Positions 1-8,671 of a stretch of DNA of 64,000 nt are shown piece after piece. A program made the translations under genes and the position numbers. The stretch is taken from contig NZ_JBANET010000008.1 of the NCBI RefSeq assembly GCF_037026685.1, forward strand, positions 83,716 through 147,715, in the 5' to 3' direction. The notes beneath the pieces are model-generated. The model saw only the letters and a program-made list of their open reading frames with translations. It made no database searches and was not told the DNA's origin. This DNA comes from Orrella sp037026685 (GTDB lineage Bacteria; Pseudomonadota; Gammaproteobacteria; Burkholderiales; Burkholderiaceae_B). How positions within the stretch are numbered: position 1 is the stretch's first letter; every line of letters begins with the position of its first letter.

Positions 1-1
1 C

Positions 2-355
2 GAGCTGGCGGGATTCGACCTGAGCCTGCGCGCGCGGCGCCGCCAAACCCTGGAACACGTGGTCAACGACCTGTATCCGGACTGCGGACCCAGCGAGCAG
101 GCGCAGTTCTGGACCGGGCTGCGCCCGATGACCCCGGACAGCACGCCGCTGGTGGGCCGGACCCGCTATCCCAACCTGTACCTGAACACCGGGCACGGCA
201 CCCTGGGCTGGACCATGTCCTGCGGCTCCGGGCGCCTGCTTGCCGACGTGATCACGGGCCACACCCCCGACATCTCCACCGAGGGCCTGACCCTGGAGCG
301 CTACGGCAAGCGCGCGTCCCGGGCCGGCCTGCGCACGCAGGCGGCCGGGGCATGA
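2..355 (+). CDS. dadA: D-amino acid dehydrogenase, small subunit (C-terminal part)
   Basis: Only the last 117 codons are in the window; the gene enters from the left edge. DadA is a membrane-associated FAD enzyme that oxidatively deaminates D-alanine and other D-amino acids to 2-oxo acids, passing electrons to the respiratory chain. The visible part carries the family's C-terminal signature FWTGLRPMTPD followed by PLVGRTRYPNLYLNTGHG and GWTMSCGSG, which form part of the FAD/substrate fold and align closely with my recollection of E. coli DadA. The stop codon overlaps the start of the downstream alanine racemase as ATGA, so the two form the usual dad catabolic operon in which the racemase supplies D-alanine to this enzyme. 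Confidence 0.93.
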   Translation, partial: ELAGFDLSLRARRRQTLEHVVNDLYPDCGPSEQAQFWTGLRPMTPDSTPLVGRTRYPNLYLNTGHGTLGWTMSCGSGRLLADVITGHTPDISTEGLTLERYGKRASRAGLRTQAAGA

Positions 356-1551
356 ACCAGCCAGGCCTGTCGGGCGCGGCCTGGGCCGGCGCGGCGGGGG
401 CGGATGCGGCGGGGGCGGATACGGCCCGGCCCGAGGCGGCCCGGCCGGCCCGCGCCGTCATCGACCTGCAAGCCCTGCGCCACAACTACGTGCAGGCCCG
501 GCGCCAGCACGGCGCCCGCGTGCTGGCCGTGCTCAAGGCCGACGCCTATGGCCACGGCGCGACGGCTTGCGCCGGCGCGCTGCAAGGGCTGGCAGACGGC
601 TATGCGGTGGCCTTCCTGGACGAGGCCCGGCCCTTGCGCCAGGCGGGCGTGGCCGGGCCGATCCTGGTGCTCGAAGGCGCCTTCTCGCTGGAAGAAACCG
701 TGCAGGCCGCCCGGCTGGGCTGCGCGCTGGTGGTCCACGACCACGCCCAGCTGGGCATGCTGCAGGCCGCCGAGCGCCTGGGCGGGCCGCCCGTGCACGT
801 CTGGCTGAAGATCGATACCGGCATGAGCCGCGCCGGCTTGCCCCCCGGCCAGGCCGGCCAGGCGCATGCGCGGCTGCGGGCGCTGCGCTGCGTGGCCGGC
901 ATCACCCTGATGACGCATTTGGCCAGCGCCGACGAACCGGCCAGCGGCCAGACCGCCGCGCAGCTGGCCTGCTTCGACGAGGCCACGGCCGGCCTGCCCG
1001 GGCCGCGCAGCGTGGCCAATTCGGCCGGCATCCTGGCCTGGCCCGGGGCGCGGCGCGACTGGGGCCGCGCCGGCATCATGCTTTATGGCGCCGAGCCCCT
1101 GCCGCAGCCGCGCGCCGGCCTGCGTCCGGTCATGCGCCTGTGCAGCCGCGTCTTCGCCGAGCGCACCGTGCCGGCCGGCCAGCCCGTGGGCTATGGCGCC
1201 GGCTACGTGGCGCCGCGGCCAACCCGCCTGGGCCTGGTGGCCATGGGCTATGCCGACGGCTATCCGCGCCGCGCCCCCTCGGGCACGCCGGTCGCGGTGG
1301 ACGGCCGCCCGGCAGCCCTGGCCGGGCGCGTCAGCATGGACATGCTGACGGTGGACCTGACCGACCTGCCCGGCTGCGGGGTGGGCAGCGAAGTCGAGCT
1401 ATGGGGCGCCGCCGTGCCGGTGGGCGCCGTGGCGCAGGCGGCGGGCACCATCCCGTACGAGCTGCTTTGCAACGTGAAGCGGGTACGGCGGATCTACGAA
1501 GGCCAGGACGCGCCCTGCGCGCCGGCCGCGCGCCGGCTTCAGAATGCGTAG
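352..1551 (+). CDS. alr: Alanine racemase, catabolic type
   Basis: PLP-dependent fold-type III racemase interconverting L- and D-alanine; next to dadA it probably serves L-alanine catabolism (dadX role), though it could also feed peptidoglycan synthesis. The PLP lysine is K62 in VLKADAYGHG and the second catalytic base is Tyr285 in GYGAGY. Length is 399 aa against about 360 for the family; the excess is an Ala/Gly/Asp-rich extension of some 35 residues before AVIDLQALRHN, partly encoded by a perfect 2 x 15 bp tandem repeat. The start at 352 is chosen because it overlaps the dadA stop (ATGA), giving translational coupling; a later start removing the extension cannot be excluded. Its 3' end overlaps the convergent mipA-like gene by 13 bp. 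Confidence 0.93.
   Translation: MNQPGLSGAAWAGAAGADAAGADTARPEAARPARAVIDLQALRHNYVQARRQHGARVLAVLKADAYGHGATACAGALQGLADGYAVAFLDEARPLRQAGVAGPILVLEGAFSLEETVQAARLGCALVVHDHAQLGMLQAAERLGGPPVHVWLKIDTGMSRAGLPPGQAGQAHARLRALRCVAGITLMTHLASADEPASGQTAAQLACFDEATAGLPGPRSVANSAGILAWPGARRDWGRAGIMLYGAEPLPQPRAGLRPVMRLCSRVFAERTVPAGQPVGYGAGYVAPRPTRLGLVAMGYADGYPRRAPSGTPVAVDGRPAALAGRVSMDMLTVDLTDLPGCGVGSEVELWGAAVPVGAVAQAAGTIPYELLCNVKRVRRIYEGQDAPCAPAARRLQNA
391..420 (+). repeat. Perfect 2 x 15 bp tandem repeat in alr
   Basis: GCGGCGGGGGCGGAT occurs twice back to back (391-405 and 406-420) and encodes an Ala/Gly/Asp repeat in the non-conserved N-terminal extension of alanine racemase. Because the unit is a multiple of three, copy number changes would keep the reading frame. 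Confidence 0.85.
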
Positions 1552-2315
1552 CTCAGCCCCACCATGCCGAAGGCGCCGCCGCGCCGCTCGGTGACGGGGC
1601 TGTCGCGCGCATCGCCCAGCAGCGTCCTGGCCCCAAGGGTGGCGATGGTGCTGATGCCGTTGTCGAAACCATAGGTCCAGGTGGCCGCCACGGTGGCCGA
1701 CTTGAAGCCCGAGGAGGCCTCGTAGGGGCGCAGGCCCGCGCGGCTGCGCTGCGACTCGCGCTGCGAGACGCCGAAATAGGTGTCCATGGCGTCGCTGCTG
1801 GCCCATTGCGTGCCCACGCCCAGGGTAACCGTGCTGCGCCCGCGCTGGTAGAGGCGATAGTCGGCATCCAGCGCAAGTATCCCGCCGTAGCCGCTCTTGA
1901 GGGCCTGGCGATAGGCCACCGAGAAGCCCAGCGGCCCTTGCGACCAGCGCAGGAAGGCGCCGCCCACGCCATGCCAATCGATGTCGTCCAGGCCCTTGAG
2001 CCGATCGTAGTCGTCGGCGTCGCGTCCATCCTGCAAGCCGGCGAACACGCCGCCCGACCAGGGGCCGCCCAGCTGCCAGCGCAAGCCCAGCGCCGGCGCG
2101 CCGGCCACGCGCGAAATGAAGAAGTTTCCGCGCTCGTAGCGCACGAGCGGCACGGGCTTGAACTCGTATTCGTCGCTGCCCTCGTATTCGGGGACGTAGG
2201 CCGCGCCGACACCGATGAAGTTCTGGGCCGGCGCGGCCGGGGCGGCCAGCGCCAGGCAGGCCGCCAGGCAGGAACCCGCGAGCGGTCCGCACGCGCGGGT
2301 AAAGGGCATGGTCAT
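1539..2315 (-). CDS. MipA/OmpV family outer membrane protein
   Basis: 258-residue beta-barrel protein with an N-terminal signal peptide (MTMPFTRACGPLAGSCL..., cleavage likely after APAAPAQ). The mature start NFIGVGAAYVPEYEGSDEY with 'PVPLVRYERGNFFIS' is typical of the MipA/OmpV family, as are the alternating hydrophobic strands and the terminal aromatic residue (LSYAF) needed for outer-membrane assembly. E. coli MipA scaffolds MltA and penicillin-binding proteins; other members are osmo- or antibiotic-related porin-like proteins, so the exact role is open. The ATG at 2315 is preferred over upstream codons because AAGGAG lies 7 nt before it. Monocistronic; convergent with alr and overlapping its last 13 bp. 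Confidence 0.82.
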   Translation of the reverse strand: MTMPFTRACGPLAGSCLAACLALAAPAAPAQNFIGVGAAYVPEYEGSDEYEFKPVPLVRYERGNFFISRVAGAPALGLRWQLGGPWSGGVFAGLQDGRDADDYDRLKGLDDIDWHGVGGAFLRWSQGPLGFSVAYRQALKSGYGGILALDADYRLYQRGRSTVTLGVGTQWASSDAMDTYFGVSQRESQRSRAGLRPYEASSGFKSATVAATWTYGFDNGISTIATLGARTLLGDARDSPVTERRGGAFGMVGLSYAF

Positions 2316-2581
2316 GAAAAGGCTCCTTGTCGATGCTGCAGGGATATTGCCCGGCGCTTCGCGCGCCGGGCAGCGTGGATTACGCCACACCTATGTTGAA
2401 GAACTTTTTAAGGCCGGGACGCGGCGCTTGAACACGCGGGATGCGGCCCCCAAGCAAGCGTGGATACATCCCGAAACGGGATACGCGTTTCGCCGCGCTG
2501 CGCGGCGTGGCGCGGGCCTGGCCTGTCAGTAGAATGGCCCGGCACAATGCTTCGCTCTTTTCCGCCGCCTTGGAGACGCCC

Positions 2582-2707
2582 TTGATCGAATCCGCCTTTC
2601 CCAGGGAAACCGTCGCCGCGCAGGCAGAACGCATGCACCGCGAACTGCTGCACGAGCTGAAATACCGCATCGCCCGCCCGAGCAGGCCAGCGCCGACGAC
2701 TGGCTGA
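2582..2707 (+). pseudogene. glgP: N-terminal fragment of glycogen phosphorylase, separated by a frameshift
   Basis: A TTG start at 2582 with GGAG 6 nt upstream opens LIESAFPRETVAAQAERM...ELKYRIARP, which matches the N-terminus of bacterial glycogen phosphorylase. After codon 33 the frame goes wrong and stops at 2707. Reading on from GAG at 2680 in the next frame gives EQASADDWLTALSMVVRRRLVD, the expected continuation, so one base is missing in the C/G-rich run around 2671-2680. Either the gene is inactivated or there is an error at this run in the sequence. Confidence 0.75.
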
Positions 2708-2718
2708 CCGCCCTGTCC

Positions 2719-5085
2719 ATGGTGGTGCGCCGCCGCCTGGTCGACATCCTGCTCTCGACCCAGGCCCGCCGGCGCGGCGCCCGCTGCAAGAAGGTCTATT
2801 ACCTGTCGCTGGAATTCCTGGTGGGCCGCTCGCTGGTCAGCAACCTGCTCAGCCTGGGCCTGCTCGAAGGCACCCGCCAGGCCCTGGCCGAACTGGGACT
2901 GGACCTGGACGCGCTGGCCGAGCGCGAGCACGACGCGGCGCTGGGCAATGGCGGCCTGGGCCGGCTGGCGGCCTGTTTCATGGAGTCGCTGGCCACCCTG
3001 GACCTGCCTGCGCTGGGCTGCGGCATCAAGTACGACTATGGCCTGTTCAAGCAGGCCTTCGACGGCCCCTCGCAGGTCGAGCTGCCCGACTTCTGGGACG
3101 GCGACCGCAGCCCCTGGATGATCGAGCGCCATGACGAAAGCCATGCCGTGCCGCTGTATGGCCACGTCGAGCACGAATACGACGAGCACGGCCGCTACCG
3201 CCCGCGCTGGCACGCGGCCAGCGAGCTGGTGGGCATCCCGCACGACATGCCGGTGGCCGGCTACGGCGGCGCCTGCGCCAACGTGCTGCGGCTCTATGCG
3301 GCGCGCGCCTCGGCCACCTTCGACATGCACGTGTTCAACAGCGGCGACTACATGCGCGCCGTGCAGCAGAAGATCGAGTCCGAGACCGTCTCCAAGGTGC
3401 TCTACCCCTCGGACGCGGTTCACCAGGGGCGCGAGCTGCGGCTGGTGCAGGAGTACTTCCTGGTGGCCTGCGCGCTGCGCGACATCATGGGCGAGTTCCT
3501 GCAGGACGAGCACGATTTCGCCCGTTTTCCCGAGCGCGTGGCGATCCAGATGAACGACACCCACCCGGCGCTGGCGGTGGCCGAACTGATGCGCCTGCTG
3601 GTGGACGAACACGACGTGCCCTGGACCCAGGCCTGGGACATCACCCAGCGCAGCTGCGGCTACACCAACCACACGCTGCTGCCCGAGGCGCTGGAGAAGT
3701 GGCCGGTGGCGCTGCTCGAACGGGTGCTGCCGCGCCACATGCAGATCATCTACGAGATCAACGCGCGCTTCCTGGCCCAGGCCCGCGTCCGCTGGGGCGA
3801 GCACGATCCGCGCATCGCGCGGGTCTCGCTGATCGAGGAAGGCGGCGAGCGCCAGGTGCGCATGGCGCACCTGGCCATCGTCGGCAGCCATTCGGTCAAC
3901 GGCGTGGCCCAGCTGCACTCGGAGCTGGTCAAGCGGGAGCTGGTGCCCGAGTTGCACGCGCTCATGCCCGGGCGCTTCAACAACAAGACCAACGGCATCG
4001 CGCCGCGGCGCTGGCTGCTGCAGGCCAACCCCGCCCTGGCCGCGCTGTTGGACGAGGCGCTGGGCACGGGCTGGGTCACCCGCCTGGAAACCCTCCAGGG
4101 CCTGGAGCGCCATGCGGGCGACGCCGCCTTCATCGAGCGGCTGCAGCGCGTCAAGCGCGGCAACAAGCAGCGCCTGGCCCAATACGTGCGCGCCACCAGC
4201 GGCCAGGCGCTGGATCCGGACTCGCTCTACGACGTGCAGGTCAAGCGCATGCACGAATACAAGCGCCAGCTGCTGCATATCCTGCACGTGATCCACCTGC
4301 ACATCCGGCTGACCGAGCATGGCCAGGACATCGCCCCGCGCACGCACATCTTTGCCGGCAAGGCCGCGCCCGGCTATGCCGCGGCCAAGCGCATCATCCA
4401 CCTGATCCGCAGCGTGGCCGCGGCGGTCAACGCCGACCCGCGCTGCCGCGGGCGGCTTTCGGTGGTCTTTCTGCCGGACTACAAGGTGAGCCTGGCCGAA
4501 CGCATCATCCCCGCCGCGGACCTGTCCGAACAGATATCCACGGCCGGCACCGAAGCCTCGGGCACGGGCAACATGAAGCTGGCGCTCAACGGCGCGCTGA
4601 CGATGGGTACGCTGGACGGCGCCAACATCGAGATCCGCGATTGCGTCGGCGCCGAGAACTTCTACGCCTTCGGCCTGGACGCCGCGCAGGCCGCCGCGCT
4701 GCGCGCCGGCGGCTACCGGCCGCGCGACTACCTGCTGCGCGATCCCGAACTGGCCCGCGTGCTCGACGCCCTGATCGACGGGCGCTACGCCGCCGACCGC
4801 GGCACCTACGCCGAGCTGCACCGCAACCTGGTCGAACACGACCACTACCTGCACCTGGCCGATTTCCGTCCCTACCTGCACGCGCAGCGCCAGGCCGCCC
4901 GGGATTTCCAGCAGCCGCGGCAATGGCACGAGCGGGCGCTGTACAACATGGCGCGGCTGGGGCATTTCTCCAGCGACCGCACGGTGGCCGAATACGCCGG
5001 GCAGATCTGGGGCTTGTACGCCTGGCCCCAGGCCATGCCGCAGCCCAAGGGCCTTGCCCACCCGCGCACCGCCGACGCCGCCTGA
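2719..5085 (+). CDS. glgP: Glycogen/maltodextrin phosphorylase, body of a frameshifted gene
   Basis: GT35 enzyme that phosphorolyses alpha-1,4-glucan to glucose-1-phosphate. This open frame holds 788 of the expected ~830 residues and looks intact from here on: NGGLGRLAACFMES near residue 75, the phosphate/glucan loop NNKTNGIAPRRWL, and the PLP lysine K620 in EASGTGNMKLALNGAL followed by TLDGANIEI. What is missing is the first ~45 residues, found upstream in another frame (2582-2707). The ATG at 2719 is simply the first methionine after the shift and is not preceded by a ribosome-binding site, so translation from it is doubtful. No other glycogen genes are nearby. Confidence 0.85.
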   Translation: MVVRRRLVDILLSTQARRRGARCKKVYYLSLEFLVGRSLVSNLLSLGLLEGTRQALAELGLDLDALAEREHDAALGNGGLGRLAACFMESLATLDLPALGCGIKYDYGLFKQAFDGPSQVELPDFWDGDRSPWMIERHDESHAVPLYGHVEHEYDEHGRYRPRWHAASELVGIPHDMPVAGYGGACANVLRLYAARASATFDMHVFNSGDYMRAVQQKIESETVSKVLYPSDAVHQGRELRLVQEYFLVACALRDIMGEFLQDEHDFARFPERVAIQMNDTHPALAVAELMRLLVDEHDVPWTQAWDITQRSCGYTNHTLLPEALEKWPVALLERVLPRHMQIIYEINARFLAQARVRWGEHDPRIARVSLIEEGGERQVRMAHLAIVGSHSVNGVAQLHSELVKRELVPELHALMPGRFNNKTNGIAPRRWLLQANPALAALLDEALGTGWVTRLETLQGLERHAGDAAFIERLQRVKRGNKQRLAQYVRATSGQALDPDSLYDVQVKRMHEYKRQLLHILHVIHLHIRLTEHGQDIAPRTHIFAGKAAPGYAAAKRIIHLIRSVAAAVNADPRCRGRLSVVFLPDYKVSLAERIIPAADLSEQISTAGTEASGTGNMKLALNGALTMGTLDGANIEIRDCVGAENFYAFGLDAAQAAALRAGGYRPRDYLLRDPELARVLDALIDGRYAADRGTYAELHRNLVEHDHYLHLADFRPYLHAQRQAARDFQQPRQWHERALYNMARLGHFSSDRTVAEYAGQIWGLYAWPQAMPQPKGLAHPRTADAA

Positions 5086-5111
5086 GCCGCCCGCAGGCCC
5101 TGTTATGATGG

Positions 5112-5127
5112 CTGTATATCCATACAG
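5112..5127 (+). promoter_or_regulatory. LexA (SOS) box
   Basis: CTGTATATCCATACAG is an exact CTGT-N8-ACAG operator with an AT-rich centre, in a genome where such AT-rich strings are rare. It lies 114 bp before the start of the nuclease-helicase gene and 15 bp before the small ORF at 5143. SOS control of DinG/YoaA-type helicases is established in E. coli; control of this gene is inferred. Confidence 0.8.
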
Positions 5128-5142
5128 TCATCCGTCCCGCAC

Positions 5143-5229
5143 ATGTCCGCCCGCCTGCCCGCCGACGAACGGCAGCGCCATTACCTGCATGATTTCCGGC
5201 GCATCTGCCGCGCGAGCCGGGTCGCATGA
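5143..5229 (+). CDS. 28-codon ORF overlapping the helicase start
   Basis: ATG at 5143 opens a 28-residue, Arg-rich reading frame (begins MSARLPADERQRHYL) whose TGA overlaps the ATG of the helicase as ATGA. It sits between the LexA box and the helicase. It could be a translated leader coupled to the helicase, the in-frame remnant of a lost gene, or chance. No clear Shine-Dalgarno sequence precedes it and I recognise no family. Confidence 0.3.
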   Translation: MSARLPADERQRHYLHDFRRICRASRVA

Positions 5230-7523
5230 GCGCGCCGGCCGGACCCGGCCACGTCGTGGCGGTGCGCGCCCTGTGCGAGTTCACCGCGCGGCACGGCGAC
5301 CTGGACACGCGCTACACGCCGGCCCCTTCGGCGCTGGAAGGCATGGCCGGCCACGGCCTGGTGCGCCAGCGGCGCGGACCGGGCTACGAAGCCGAGATCG
5401 CCCTGTCGGCGTATCACGGCGGCCTGCTGGTGCGCGGGCGCGCAGACGGCTACGACCCGGGCCTGCAGCGCCTGGAAGAGATCAAGACCCATCGCGGCCG
5501 CTTCGAGGCCATCGGCGAGCGCCAGCGCGCGCTGCATTGGGCGCAGGCGCGCATCTACGGCCATCTGTTCTGCCAGGCGCGCGGCATGGGCCGCATCGGG
5601 CTGGCGCTGGTCTACCTGGAGACCGGCAGCCAGCGCGAAACCGTGCTGCACGAAAGCTGGGACGCCGCCGAGCTGGCCGCGTATTTTTCGCGCCAATGCG
5701 ACGCCTACCTGGCGTGGGCGGCCCAGGAAGCCGCCCACCGCCAGGCCCGCGACGCGGCGCTGCGCGCCCTGTCCTTTCCGCAGCCGCGCTTTCGCAGCGG
5801 CCAGCGCGAGCTCTGCGTGGCGGTCTACCGCAGCGCGCGCGACGGCGGCTGCCTGATGGCGCAGGCGCCCACCGGCATCGGCAAGACGCTGGGCACGTTG
5901 TTTCCCGTGCTGCGCGCTTGCCCCGAAAGCGGCCTGGACAAGGTTTTTTTCCTGACCGCCAAGGCGCCCGGACGCGCCTTGGCGCTGCAAGCCCTGCAAA
6001 CCCTGCAGGCGCACGGCGCGGCCCCCTTGCGGGTACTGGAGCTGCGCGCGCGCGAGCAGGCCTGCGAACACCCCGGCCGCGCCTGCCACGGCCAGGATTG
6101 TCCGCTGGCGCGCGGCTTCTACGACCGCCTGCCCGCCGCCCGGGCGCAGGCCTGCGCCGGCACGGGGCATTGGCGGCAAGCCGCGCTGCGCGAGATCGCG
6201 CTGGGCCACGGCATCTGCCCCTACTACCTGGCCCAGGAGCTGGCGCGCTGGGCCGACGTGGTGGTGGGCGACTACAACTACTACTACGACGCCAGCGCCA
6301 TGCTGTATGCGCTGGCCCGGCAGCAGGGCTGGCGCGTGGCGGTGCTGGCCGACGAGGCGCACAACCTGGTCGAGCGCGCGCGAGGCATGTACACCGCCCG
6401 CATCGAGCGCCAGGCCTGCCGCCGCGCCCGCGCGGCCGCGCCGCCGGCCTTGCGGGCCTGCCTGGACACGCTGGGCCGGCACTGGAACGACTGGCTGCGG
6501 CAGATCGCCGACGGCCCGGCCTACCGGCGCCACGACGCACTGCCCCAGGCCTGGCTGCGCGCGCCGCACCAGGCCGTCTCGGCCATCGCCGAACACCTGG
6601 CCGACAGCCCGGCCGGCCTGCCCGAGCCGGTGCAGCGGTTTTTCTTCGACGCGCTGCATTTCACGCGGCTGGCCGAGCAGCTCGGGCCGCATACGCTGCT
6701 CGATACCACGCGCACCGGCAATGAGCGCCGGACCGACGCCACGGTCTGCCTGCGCAACGTCATCCCGGCCGGCTTTCTCGCCCCGCGCCATGCCGGGGCC
6801 TGGGTCACCGTGCTGTTTTCGGCCACGCTGGCCCCGGCGCGCTACTACCGCGACACCCTGGGCCTGCCCCCGCAAACCGGCTGGCTGGAAGTGGCCGCCC
6901 CGTTTCGCCCCGAACAGCTGGCCGTGCGCGTGGTGGGCAACGTCTCCACGCGCTGGCGCGACCGCGCCGGCTCGGTGCCGCGCATCGCCGGCGAGATCGC
7001 GCGCCGCTACCGGGCCCGGCCGGGAAACTACCTGGTGTTCCTGAGCAGCTTCGACTATCTGCGGCAGGTCGCCGGCCACCTGGGCGCCGAACACGGCGAC
7101 TGGCCGCTGTGGGTGCAAACACCGGACATGGACGAGGCCGCGCGCGCCGGCTTCCTGGCGCGCTTCGTGCCCGAGGGCCGGGGCCTGGGCTTTGCCGTGC
7201 TGGGCGGGGCGTTTTCCGAAGGGGTGGACCTGCCCGGCTCGCGGCTGGTGGGCGTGATCGTCGCCACGCTGGGGCTGCCGCAGTTCAACGCCGTCAACGA
7301 GCAGATGCGCCAGATCATGCAGGCGCGCTTTGGCAGCGGCTACGACTACGTGTACCTGTACCCCGGGCTGCGCAAGGTGGTGCAGGCGGCCGGCCGGGTC
7401 ATCCGCAGCGAAACCGACCAGGGCTCGCTGACCCTGATCGACGACCGCTACCGCCAGCCCGAGGTGCGGGCCTTGCTGCCGCGCTGGTGGGGGCTGCATG
7501 GCGCCCGCCCGGCCCGGGATTAG
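5226..7523 (+). CDS. ATP-dependent DNA helicase of the XPD/DinG family with N-terminal nuclease-like domain
   Basis: 765 aa. Residues ~1-170 look like a PD-(D/E)xK nuclease-type domain (ALEGMAGH...RGRADGYD...LEEIKTHRG, the E-x-K motif). The helicase follows: Walker A GIGKT with K220; a cysteine set ACEHPGRAC, QDC and ICPYYLAQEL typical of the XPD/DinG 4Fe-4S domain; Walker B DEAH at 376-379; EGVDLPG; and motif VI QAAGRVIRSETDQG near the C-terminus. The family unwinds DNA 5'-3' in repair. The LexA box upstream indicates SOS induction. Start at 5226 fits the ATGA overlap with the small ORF; no strong ribosome-binding site is visible. It is not a VRR-NUC protein as far as I can see. Confidence 0.88.
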   Translation: MSAPAGPGHVVAVRALCEFTARHGDLDTRYTPAPSALEGMAGHGLVRQRRGPGYEAEIALSAYHGGLLVRGRADGYDPGLQRLEEIKTHRGRFEAIGERQRALHWAQARIYGHLFCQARGMGRIGLALVYLETGSQRETVLHESWDAAELAAYFSRQCDAYLAWAAQEAAHRQARDAALRALSFPQPRFRSGQRELCVAVYRSARDGGCLMAQAPTGIGKTLGTLFPVLRACPESGLDKVFFLTAKAPGRALALQALQTLQAHGAAPLRVLELRAREQACEHPGRACHGQDCPLARGFYDRLPAARAQACAGTGHWRQAALREIALGHGICPYYLAQELARWADVVVGDYNYYYDASAMLYALARQQGWRVAVLADEAHNLVERARGMYTARIERQACRRARAAAPPALRACLDTLGRHWNDWLRQIADGPAYRRHDALPQAWLRAPHQAVSAIAEHLADSPAGLPEPVQRFFFDALHFTRLAEQLGPHTLLDTTRTGNERRTDATVCLRNVIPAGFLAPRHAGAWVTVLFSATLAPARYYRDTLGLPPQTGWLEVAAPFRPEQLAVRVVGNVSTRWRDRAGSVPRIAGEIARRYRARPGNYLVFLSSFDYLRQVAGHLGAEHGDWPLWVQTPDMDEAARAGFLARFVPEGRGLGFAVLGGAFSEGVDLPGSRLVGVIVATLGLPQFNAVNEQMRQIMQARFGSGYDYVYLYPGLRKVVQAAGRVIRSETDQGSLTLIDDRYRQPEVRALLPRWWGLHGARPARD

Positions 7524-7638
7524 CCACGCTAATGCCCGGCCCGAAAAAAACTGGTTTGCCCGCTTTTGCTGCACCGCGGTAGTCTGATCCCAGTGCCGGC
7601 CCGTCCCGGCGCGCAAACATATCAAAAGGGGAAGTTCC

Positions 7639-8640
7639 ATGCACCGCTCTCGCTCCGCGCGCCGCGCGGCACCGTTCCTGCGCGCCTGCGCCCTGGCCGC
7701 CCTGGCCGTGTCCGCCCTGGCCGGCACGGCCGCCCGCGCCGCCTATCCCGAGCGTCCCATCACCGTGGTGGTGCCGTTTCCGGCCGGCGGCATCAACGAC
7801 ACCATCGCCCGCCCCGTGCTGCAGAAGCTGGGCGAGGCCCTGGGCGCCAGCATCGTGGTCGAGAACCGCCCCGGCGCCAGCGGCATGATCGGCAGCAGCG
7901 TGGCCGCGCGCTCGGCCCCCGACGGCTACACCCTGCTGCTGGGCGCGGCCAGCACCATGGCGGTGGTGCCGCAGATGAACGCCAGCGCCGGCTACGACCC
8001 GCTCAAGGATCTCGTGCCGGTGGGCGGCATCGCCTCGGTGGCCAGCATCCTGGTTACCGGCAAGAAAGACCGCTATCCCGACCTGAAGGCCGTGCATGCC
8101 GCCGCCCAGGCCCAGCCCGGCCAGCTGACCTACGGCTCGGCCGGCACCGGCACCTCGCAGCACATGCAGATGGCGCAATACAACCTGGAGCGCGGCCTGT
8201 CGATGATGCACGTGCCCTACCGCGGCGGCGCACCGGCCATGACCGACCTGGTGGGCGGGCAGATCGACCTGATGATGGAGCCGGTGGCCACCGCCCTGCC
8301 CCAGATACGCGGGGGCAAGGTGCATCCGCTGGCCATCTCGCAGAAGGAGCGCTCGCCCCTGGCGCCGGACGTGCCCACCTTCGCCGAGGCCGGCGTGCCC
8401 GAATACCTGGCCAGCACCTGGTTCGTGCTGATGGCCCCGGCCGGCATGGACGCGGCCAACCTGCAGATGCTCAGCGGCAAGCTGATGCAGGTCCTGGCCG
8501 ACCCGGCCATCGTCAAGGCGCTGAACGAGCGCGGCGTGGATCCCATGCCGCTGCCCTCGCAGGAGATGGCCCGGTACATGCGCGACGAATACGCGCTGTG
8601 GGGCAAGGTCATCAAGGAAGCCGGCATCCCCCAGCAGTAG
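7639..8640 (+). CDS. Bug family tripartite tricarboxylate-type periplasmic receptor
   Basis: 333-residue solute-binding protein of the Bug/TctC family, which binds carboxylate-bearing ligands in the periplasm. A long signal peptide ends near AARA, followed by the family start YPERPITVVVPFPAGGINDTIARP; the conserved VVENRPGASG, DGYTLLLG and FAEAGVPEYLAS segments are all present. AAAGGGGAAG upstream serves as ribosome-binding site. No TctA/TctB membrane genes are near, as is usual for these orphan receptors. It precedes a same-strand LysR gene and aspartate dehydrogenase, so the ligand may be an amino or oxo dicarboxylate; that is inference. Confidence 0.93.
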   Translation: MHRSRSARRAAPFLRACALAALAVSALAGTAARAAYPERPITVVVPFPAGGINDTIARPVLQKLGEALGASIVVENRPGASGMIGSSVAARSAPDGYTLLLGAASTMAVVPQMNASAGYDPLKDLVPVGGIASVASILVTGKKDRYPDLKAVHAAAQAQPGQLTYGSAGTGTSQHMQMAQYNLERGLSMMHVPYRGGAPAMTDLVGGQIDLMMEPVATALPQIRGGKVHPLAISQKERSPLAPDVPTFAEAGVPEYLASTWFVLMAPAGMDAANLQMLSGKLMQVLADPAIVKALNERGVDPMPLPSQEMARYMRDEYALWGKVIKEAGIPQQ

Positions 8641-8671
8641 AATCGGGGCATGCCCCGTGATACTGCCCCCG

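Noticed and set aside
2380..5061. 893-codon open frame on the minus strand opposite glgP
   Set aside because: Shadow frame in very GC-rich DNA; His/Gln/Gly/Val-rich with no motif, while the plus strand encodes a clear phosphorylase.
5181..7727. 848-codon minus-strand frame opposite the helicase
   Set aside because: Composition typical of the reverse of a GC-rich gene; helicase motifs on the plus strand are decisive.
8645..8656. GGGGCATGCCCC palindrome as terminator or operator
   Set aside because: No T-run and too little loop for a hairpin; a 12-bp GC palindrome can arise by chance in this genome.
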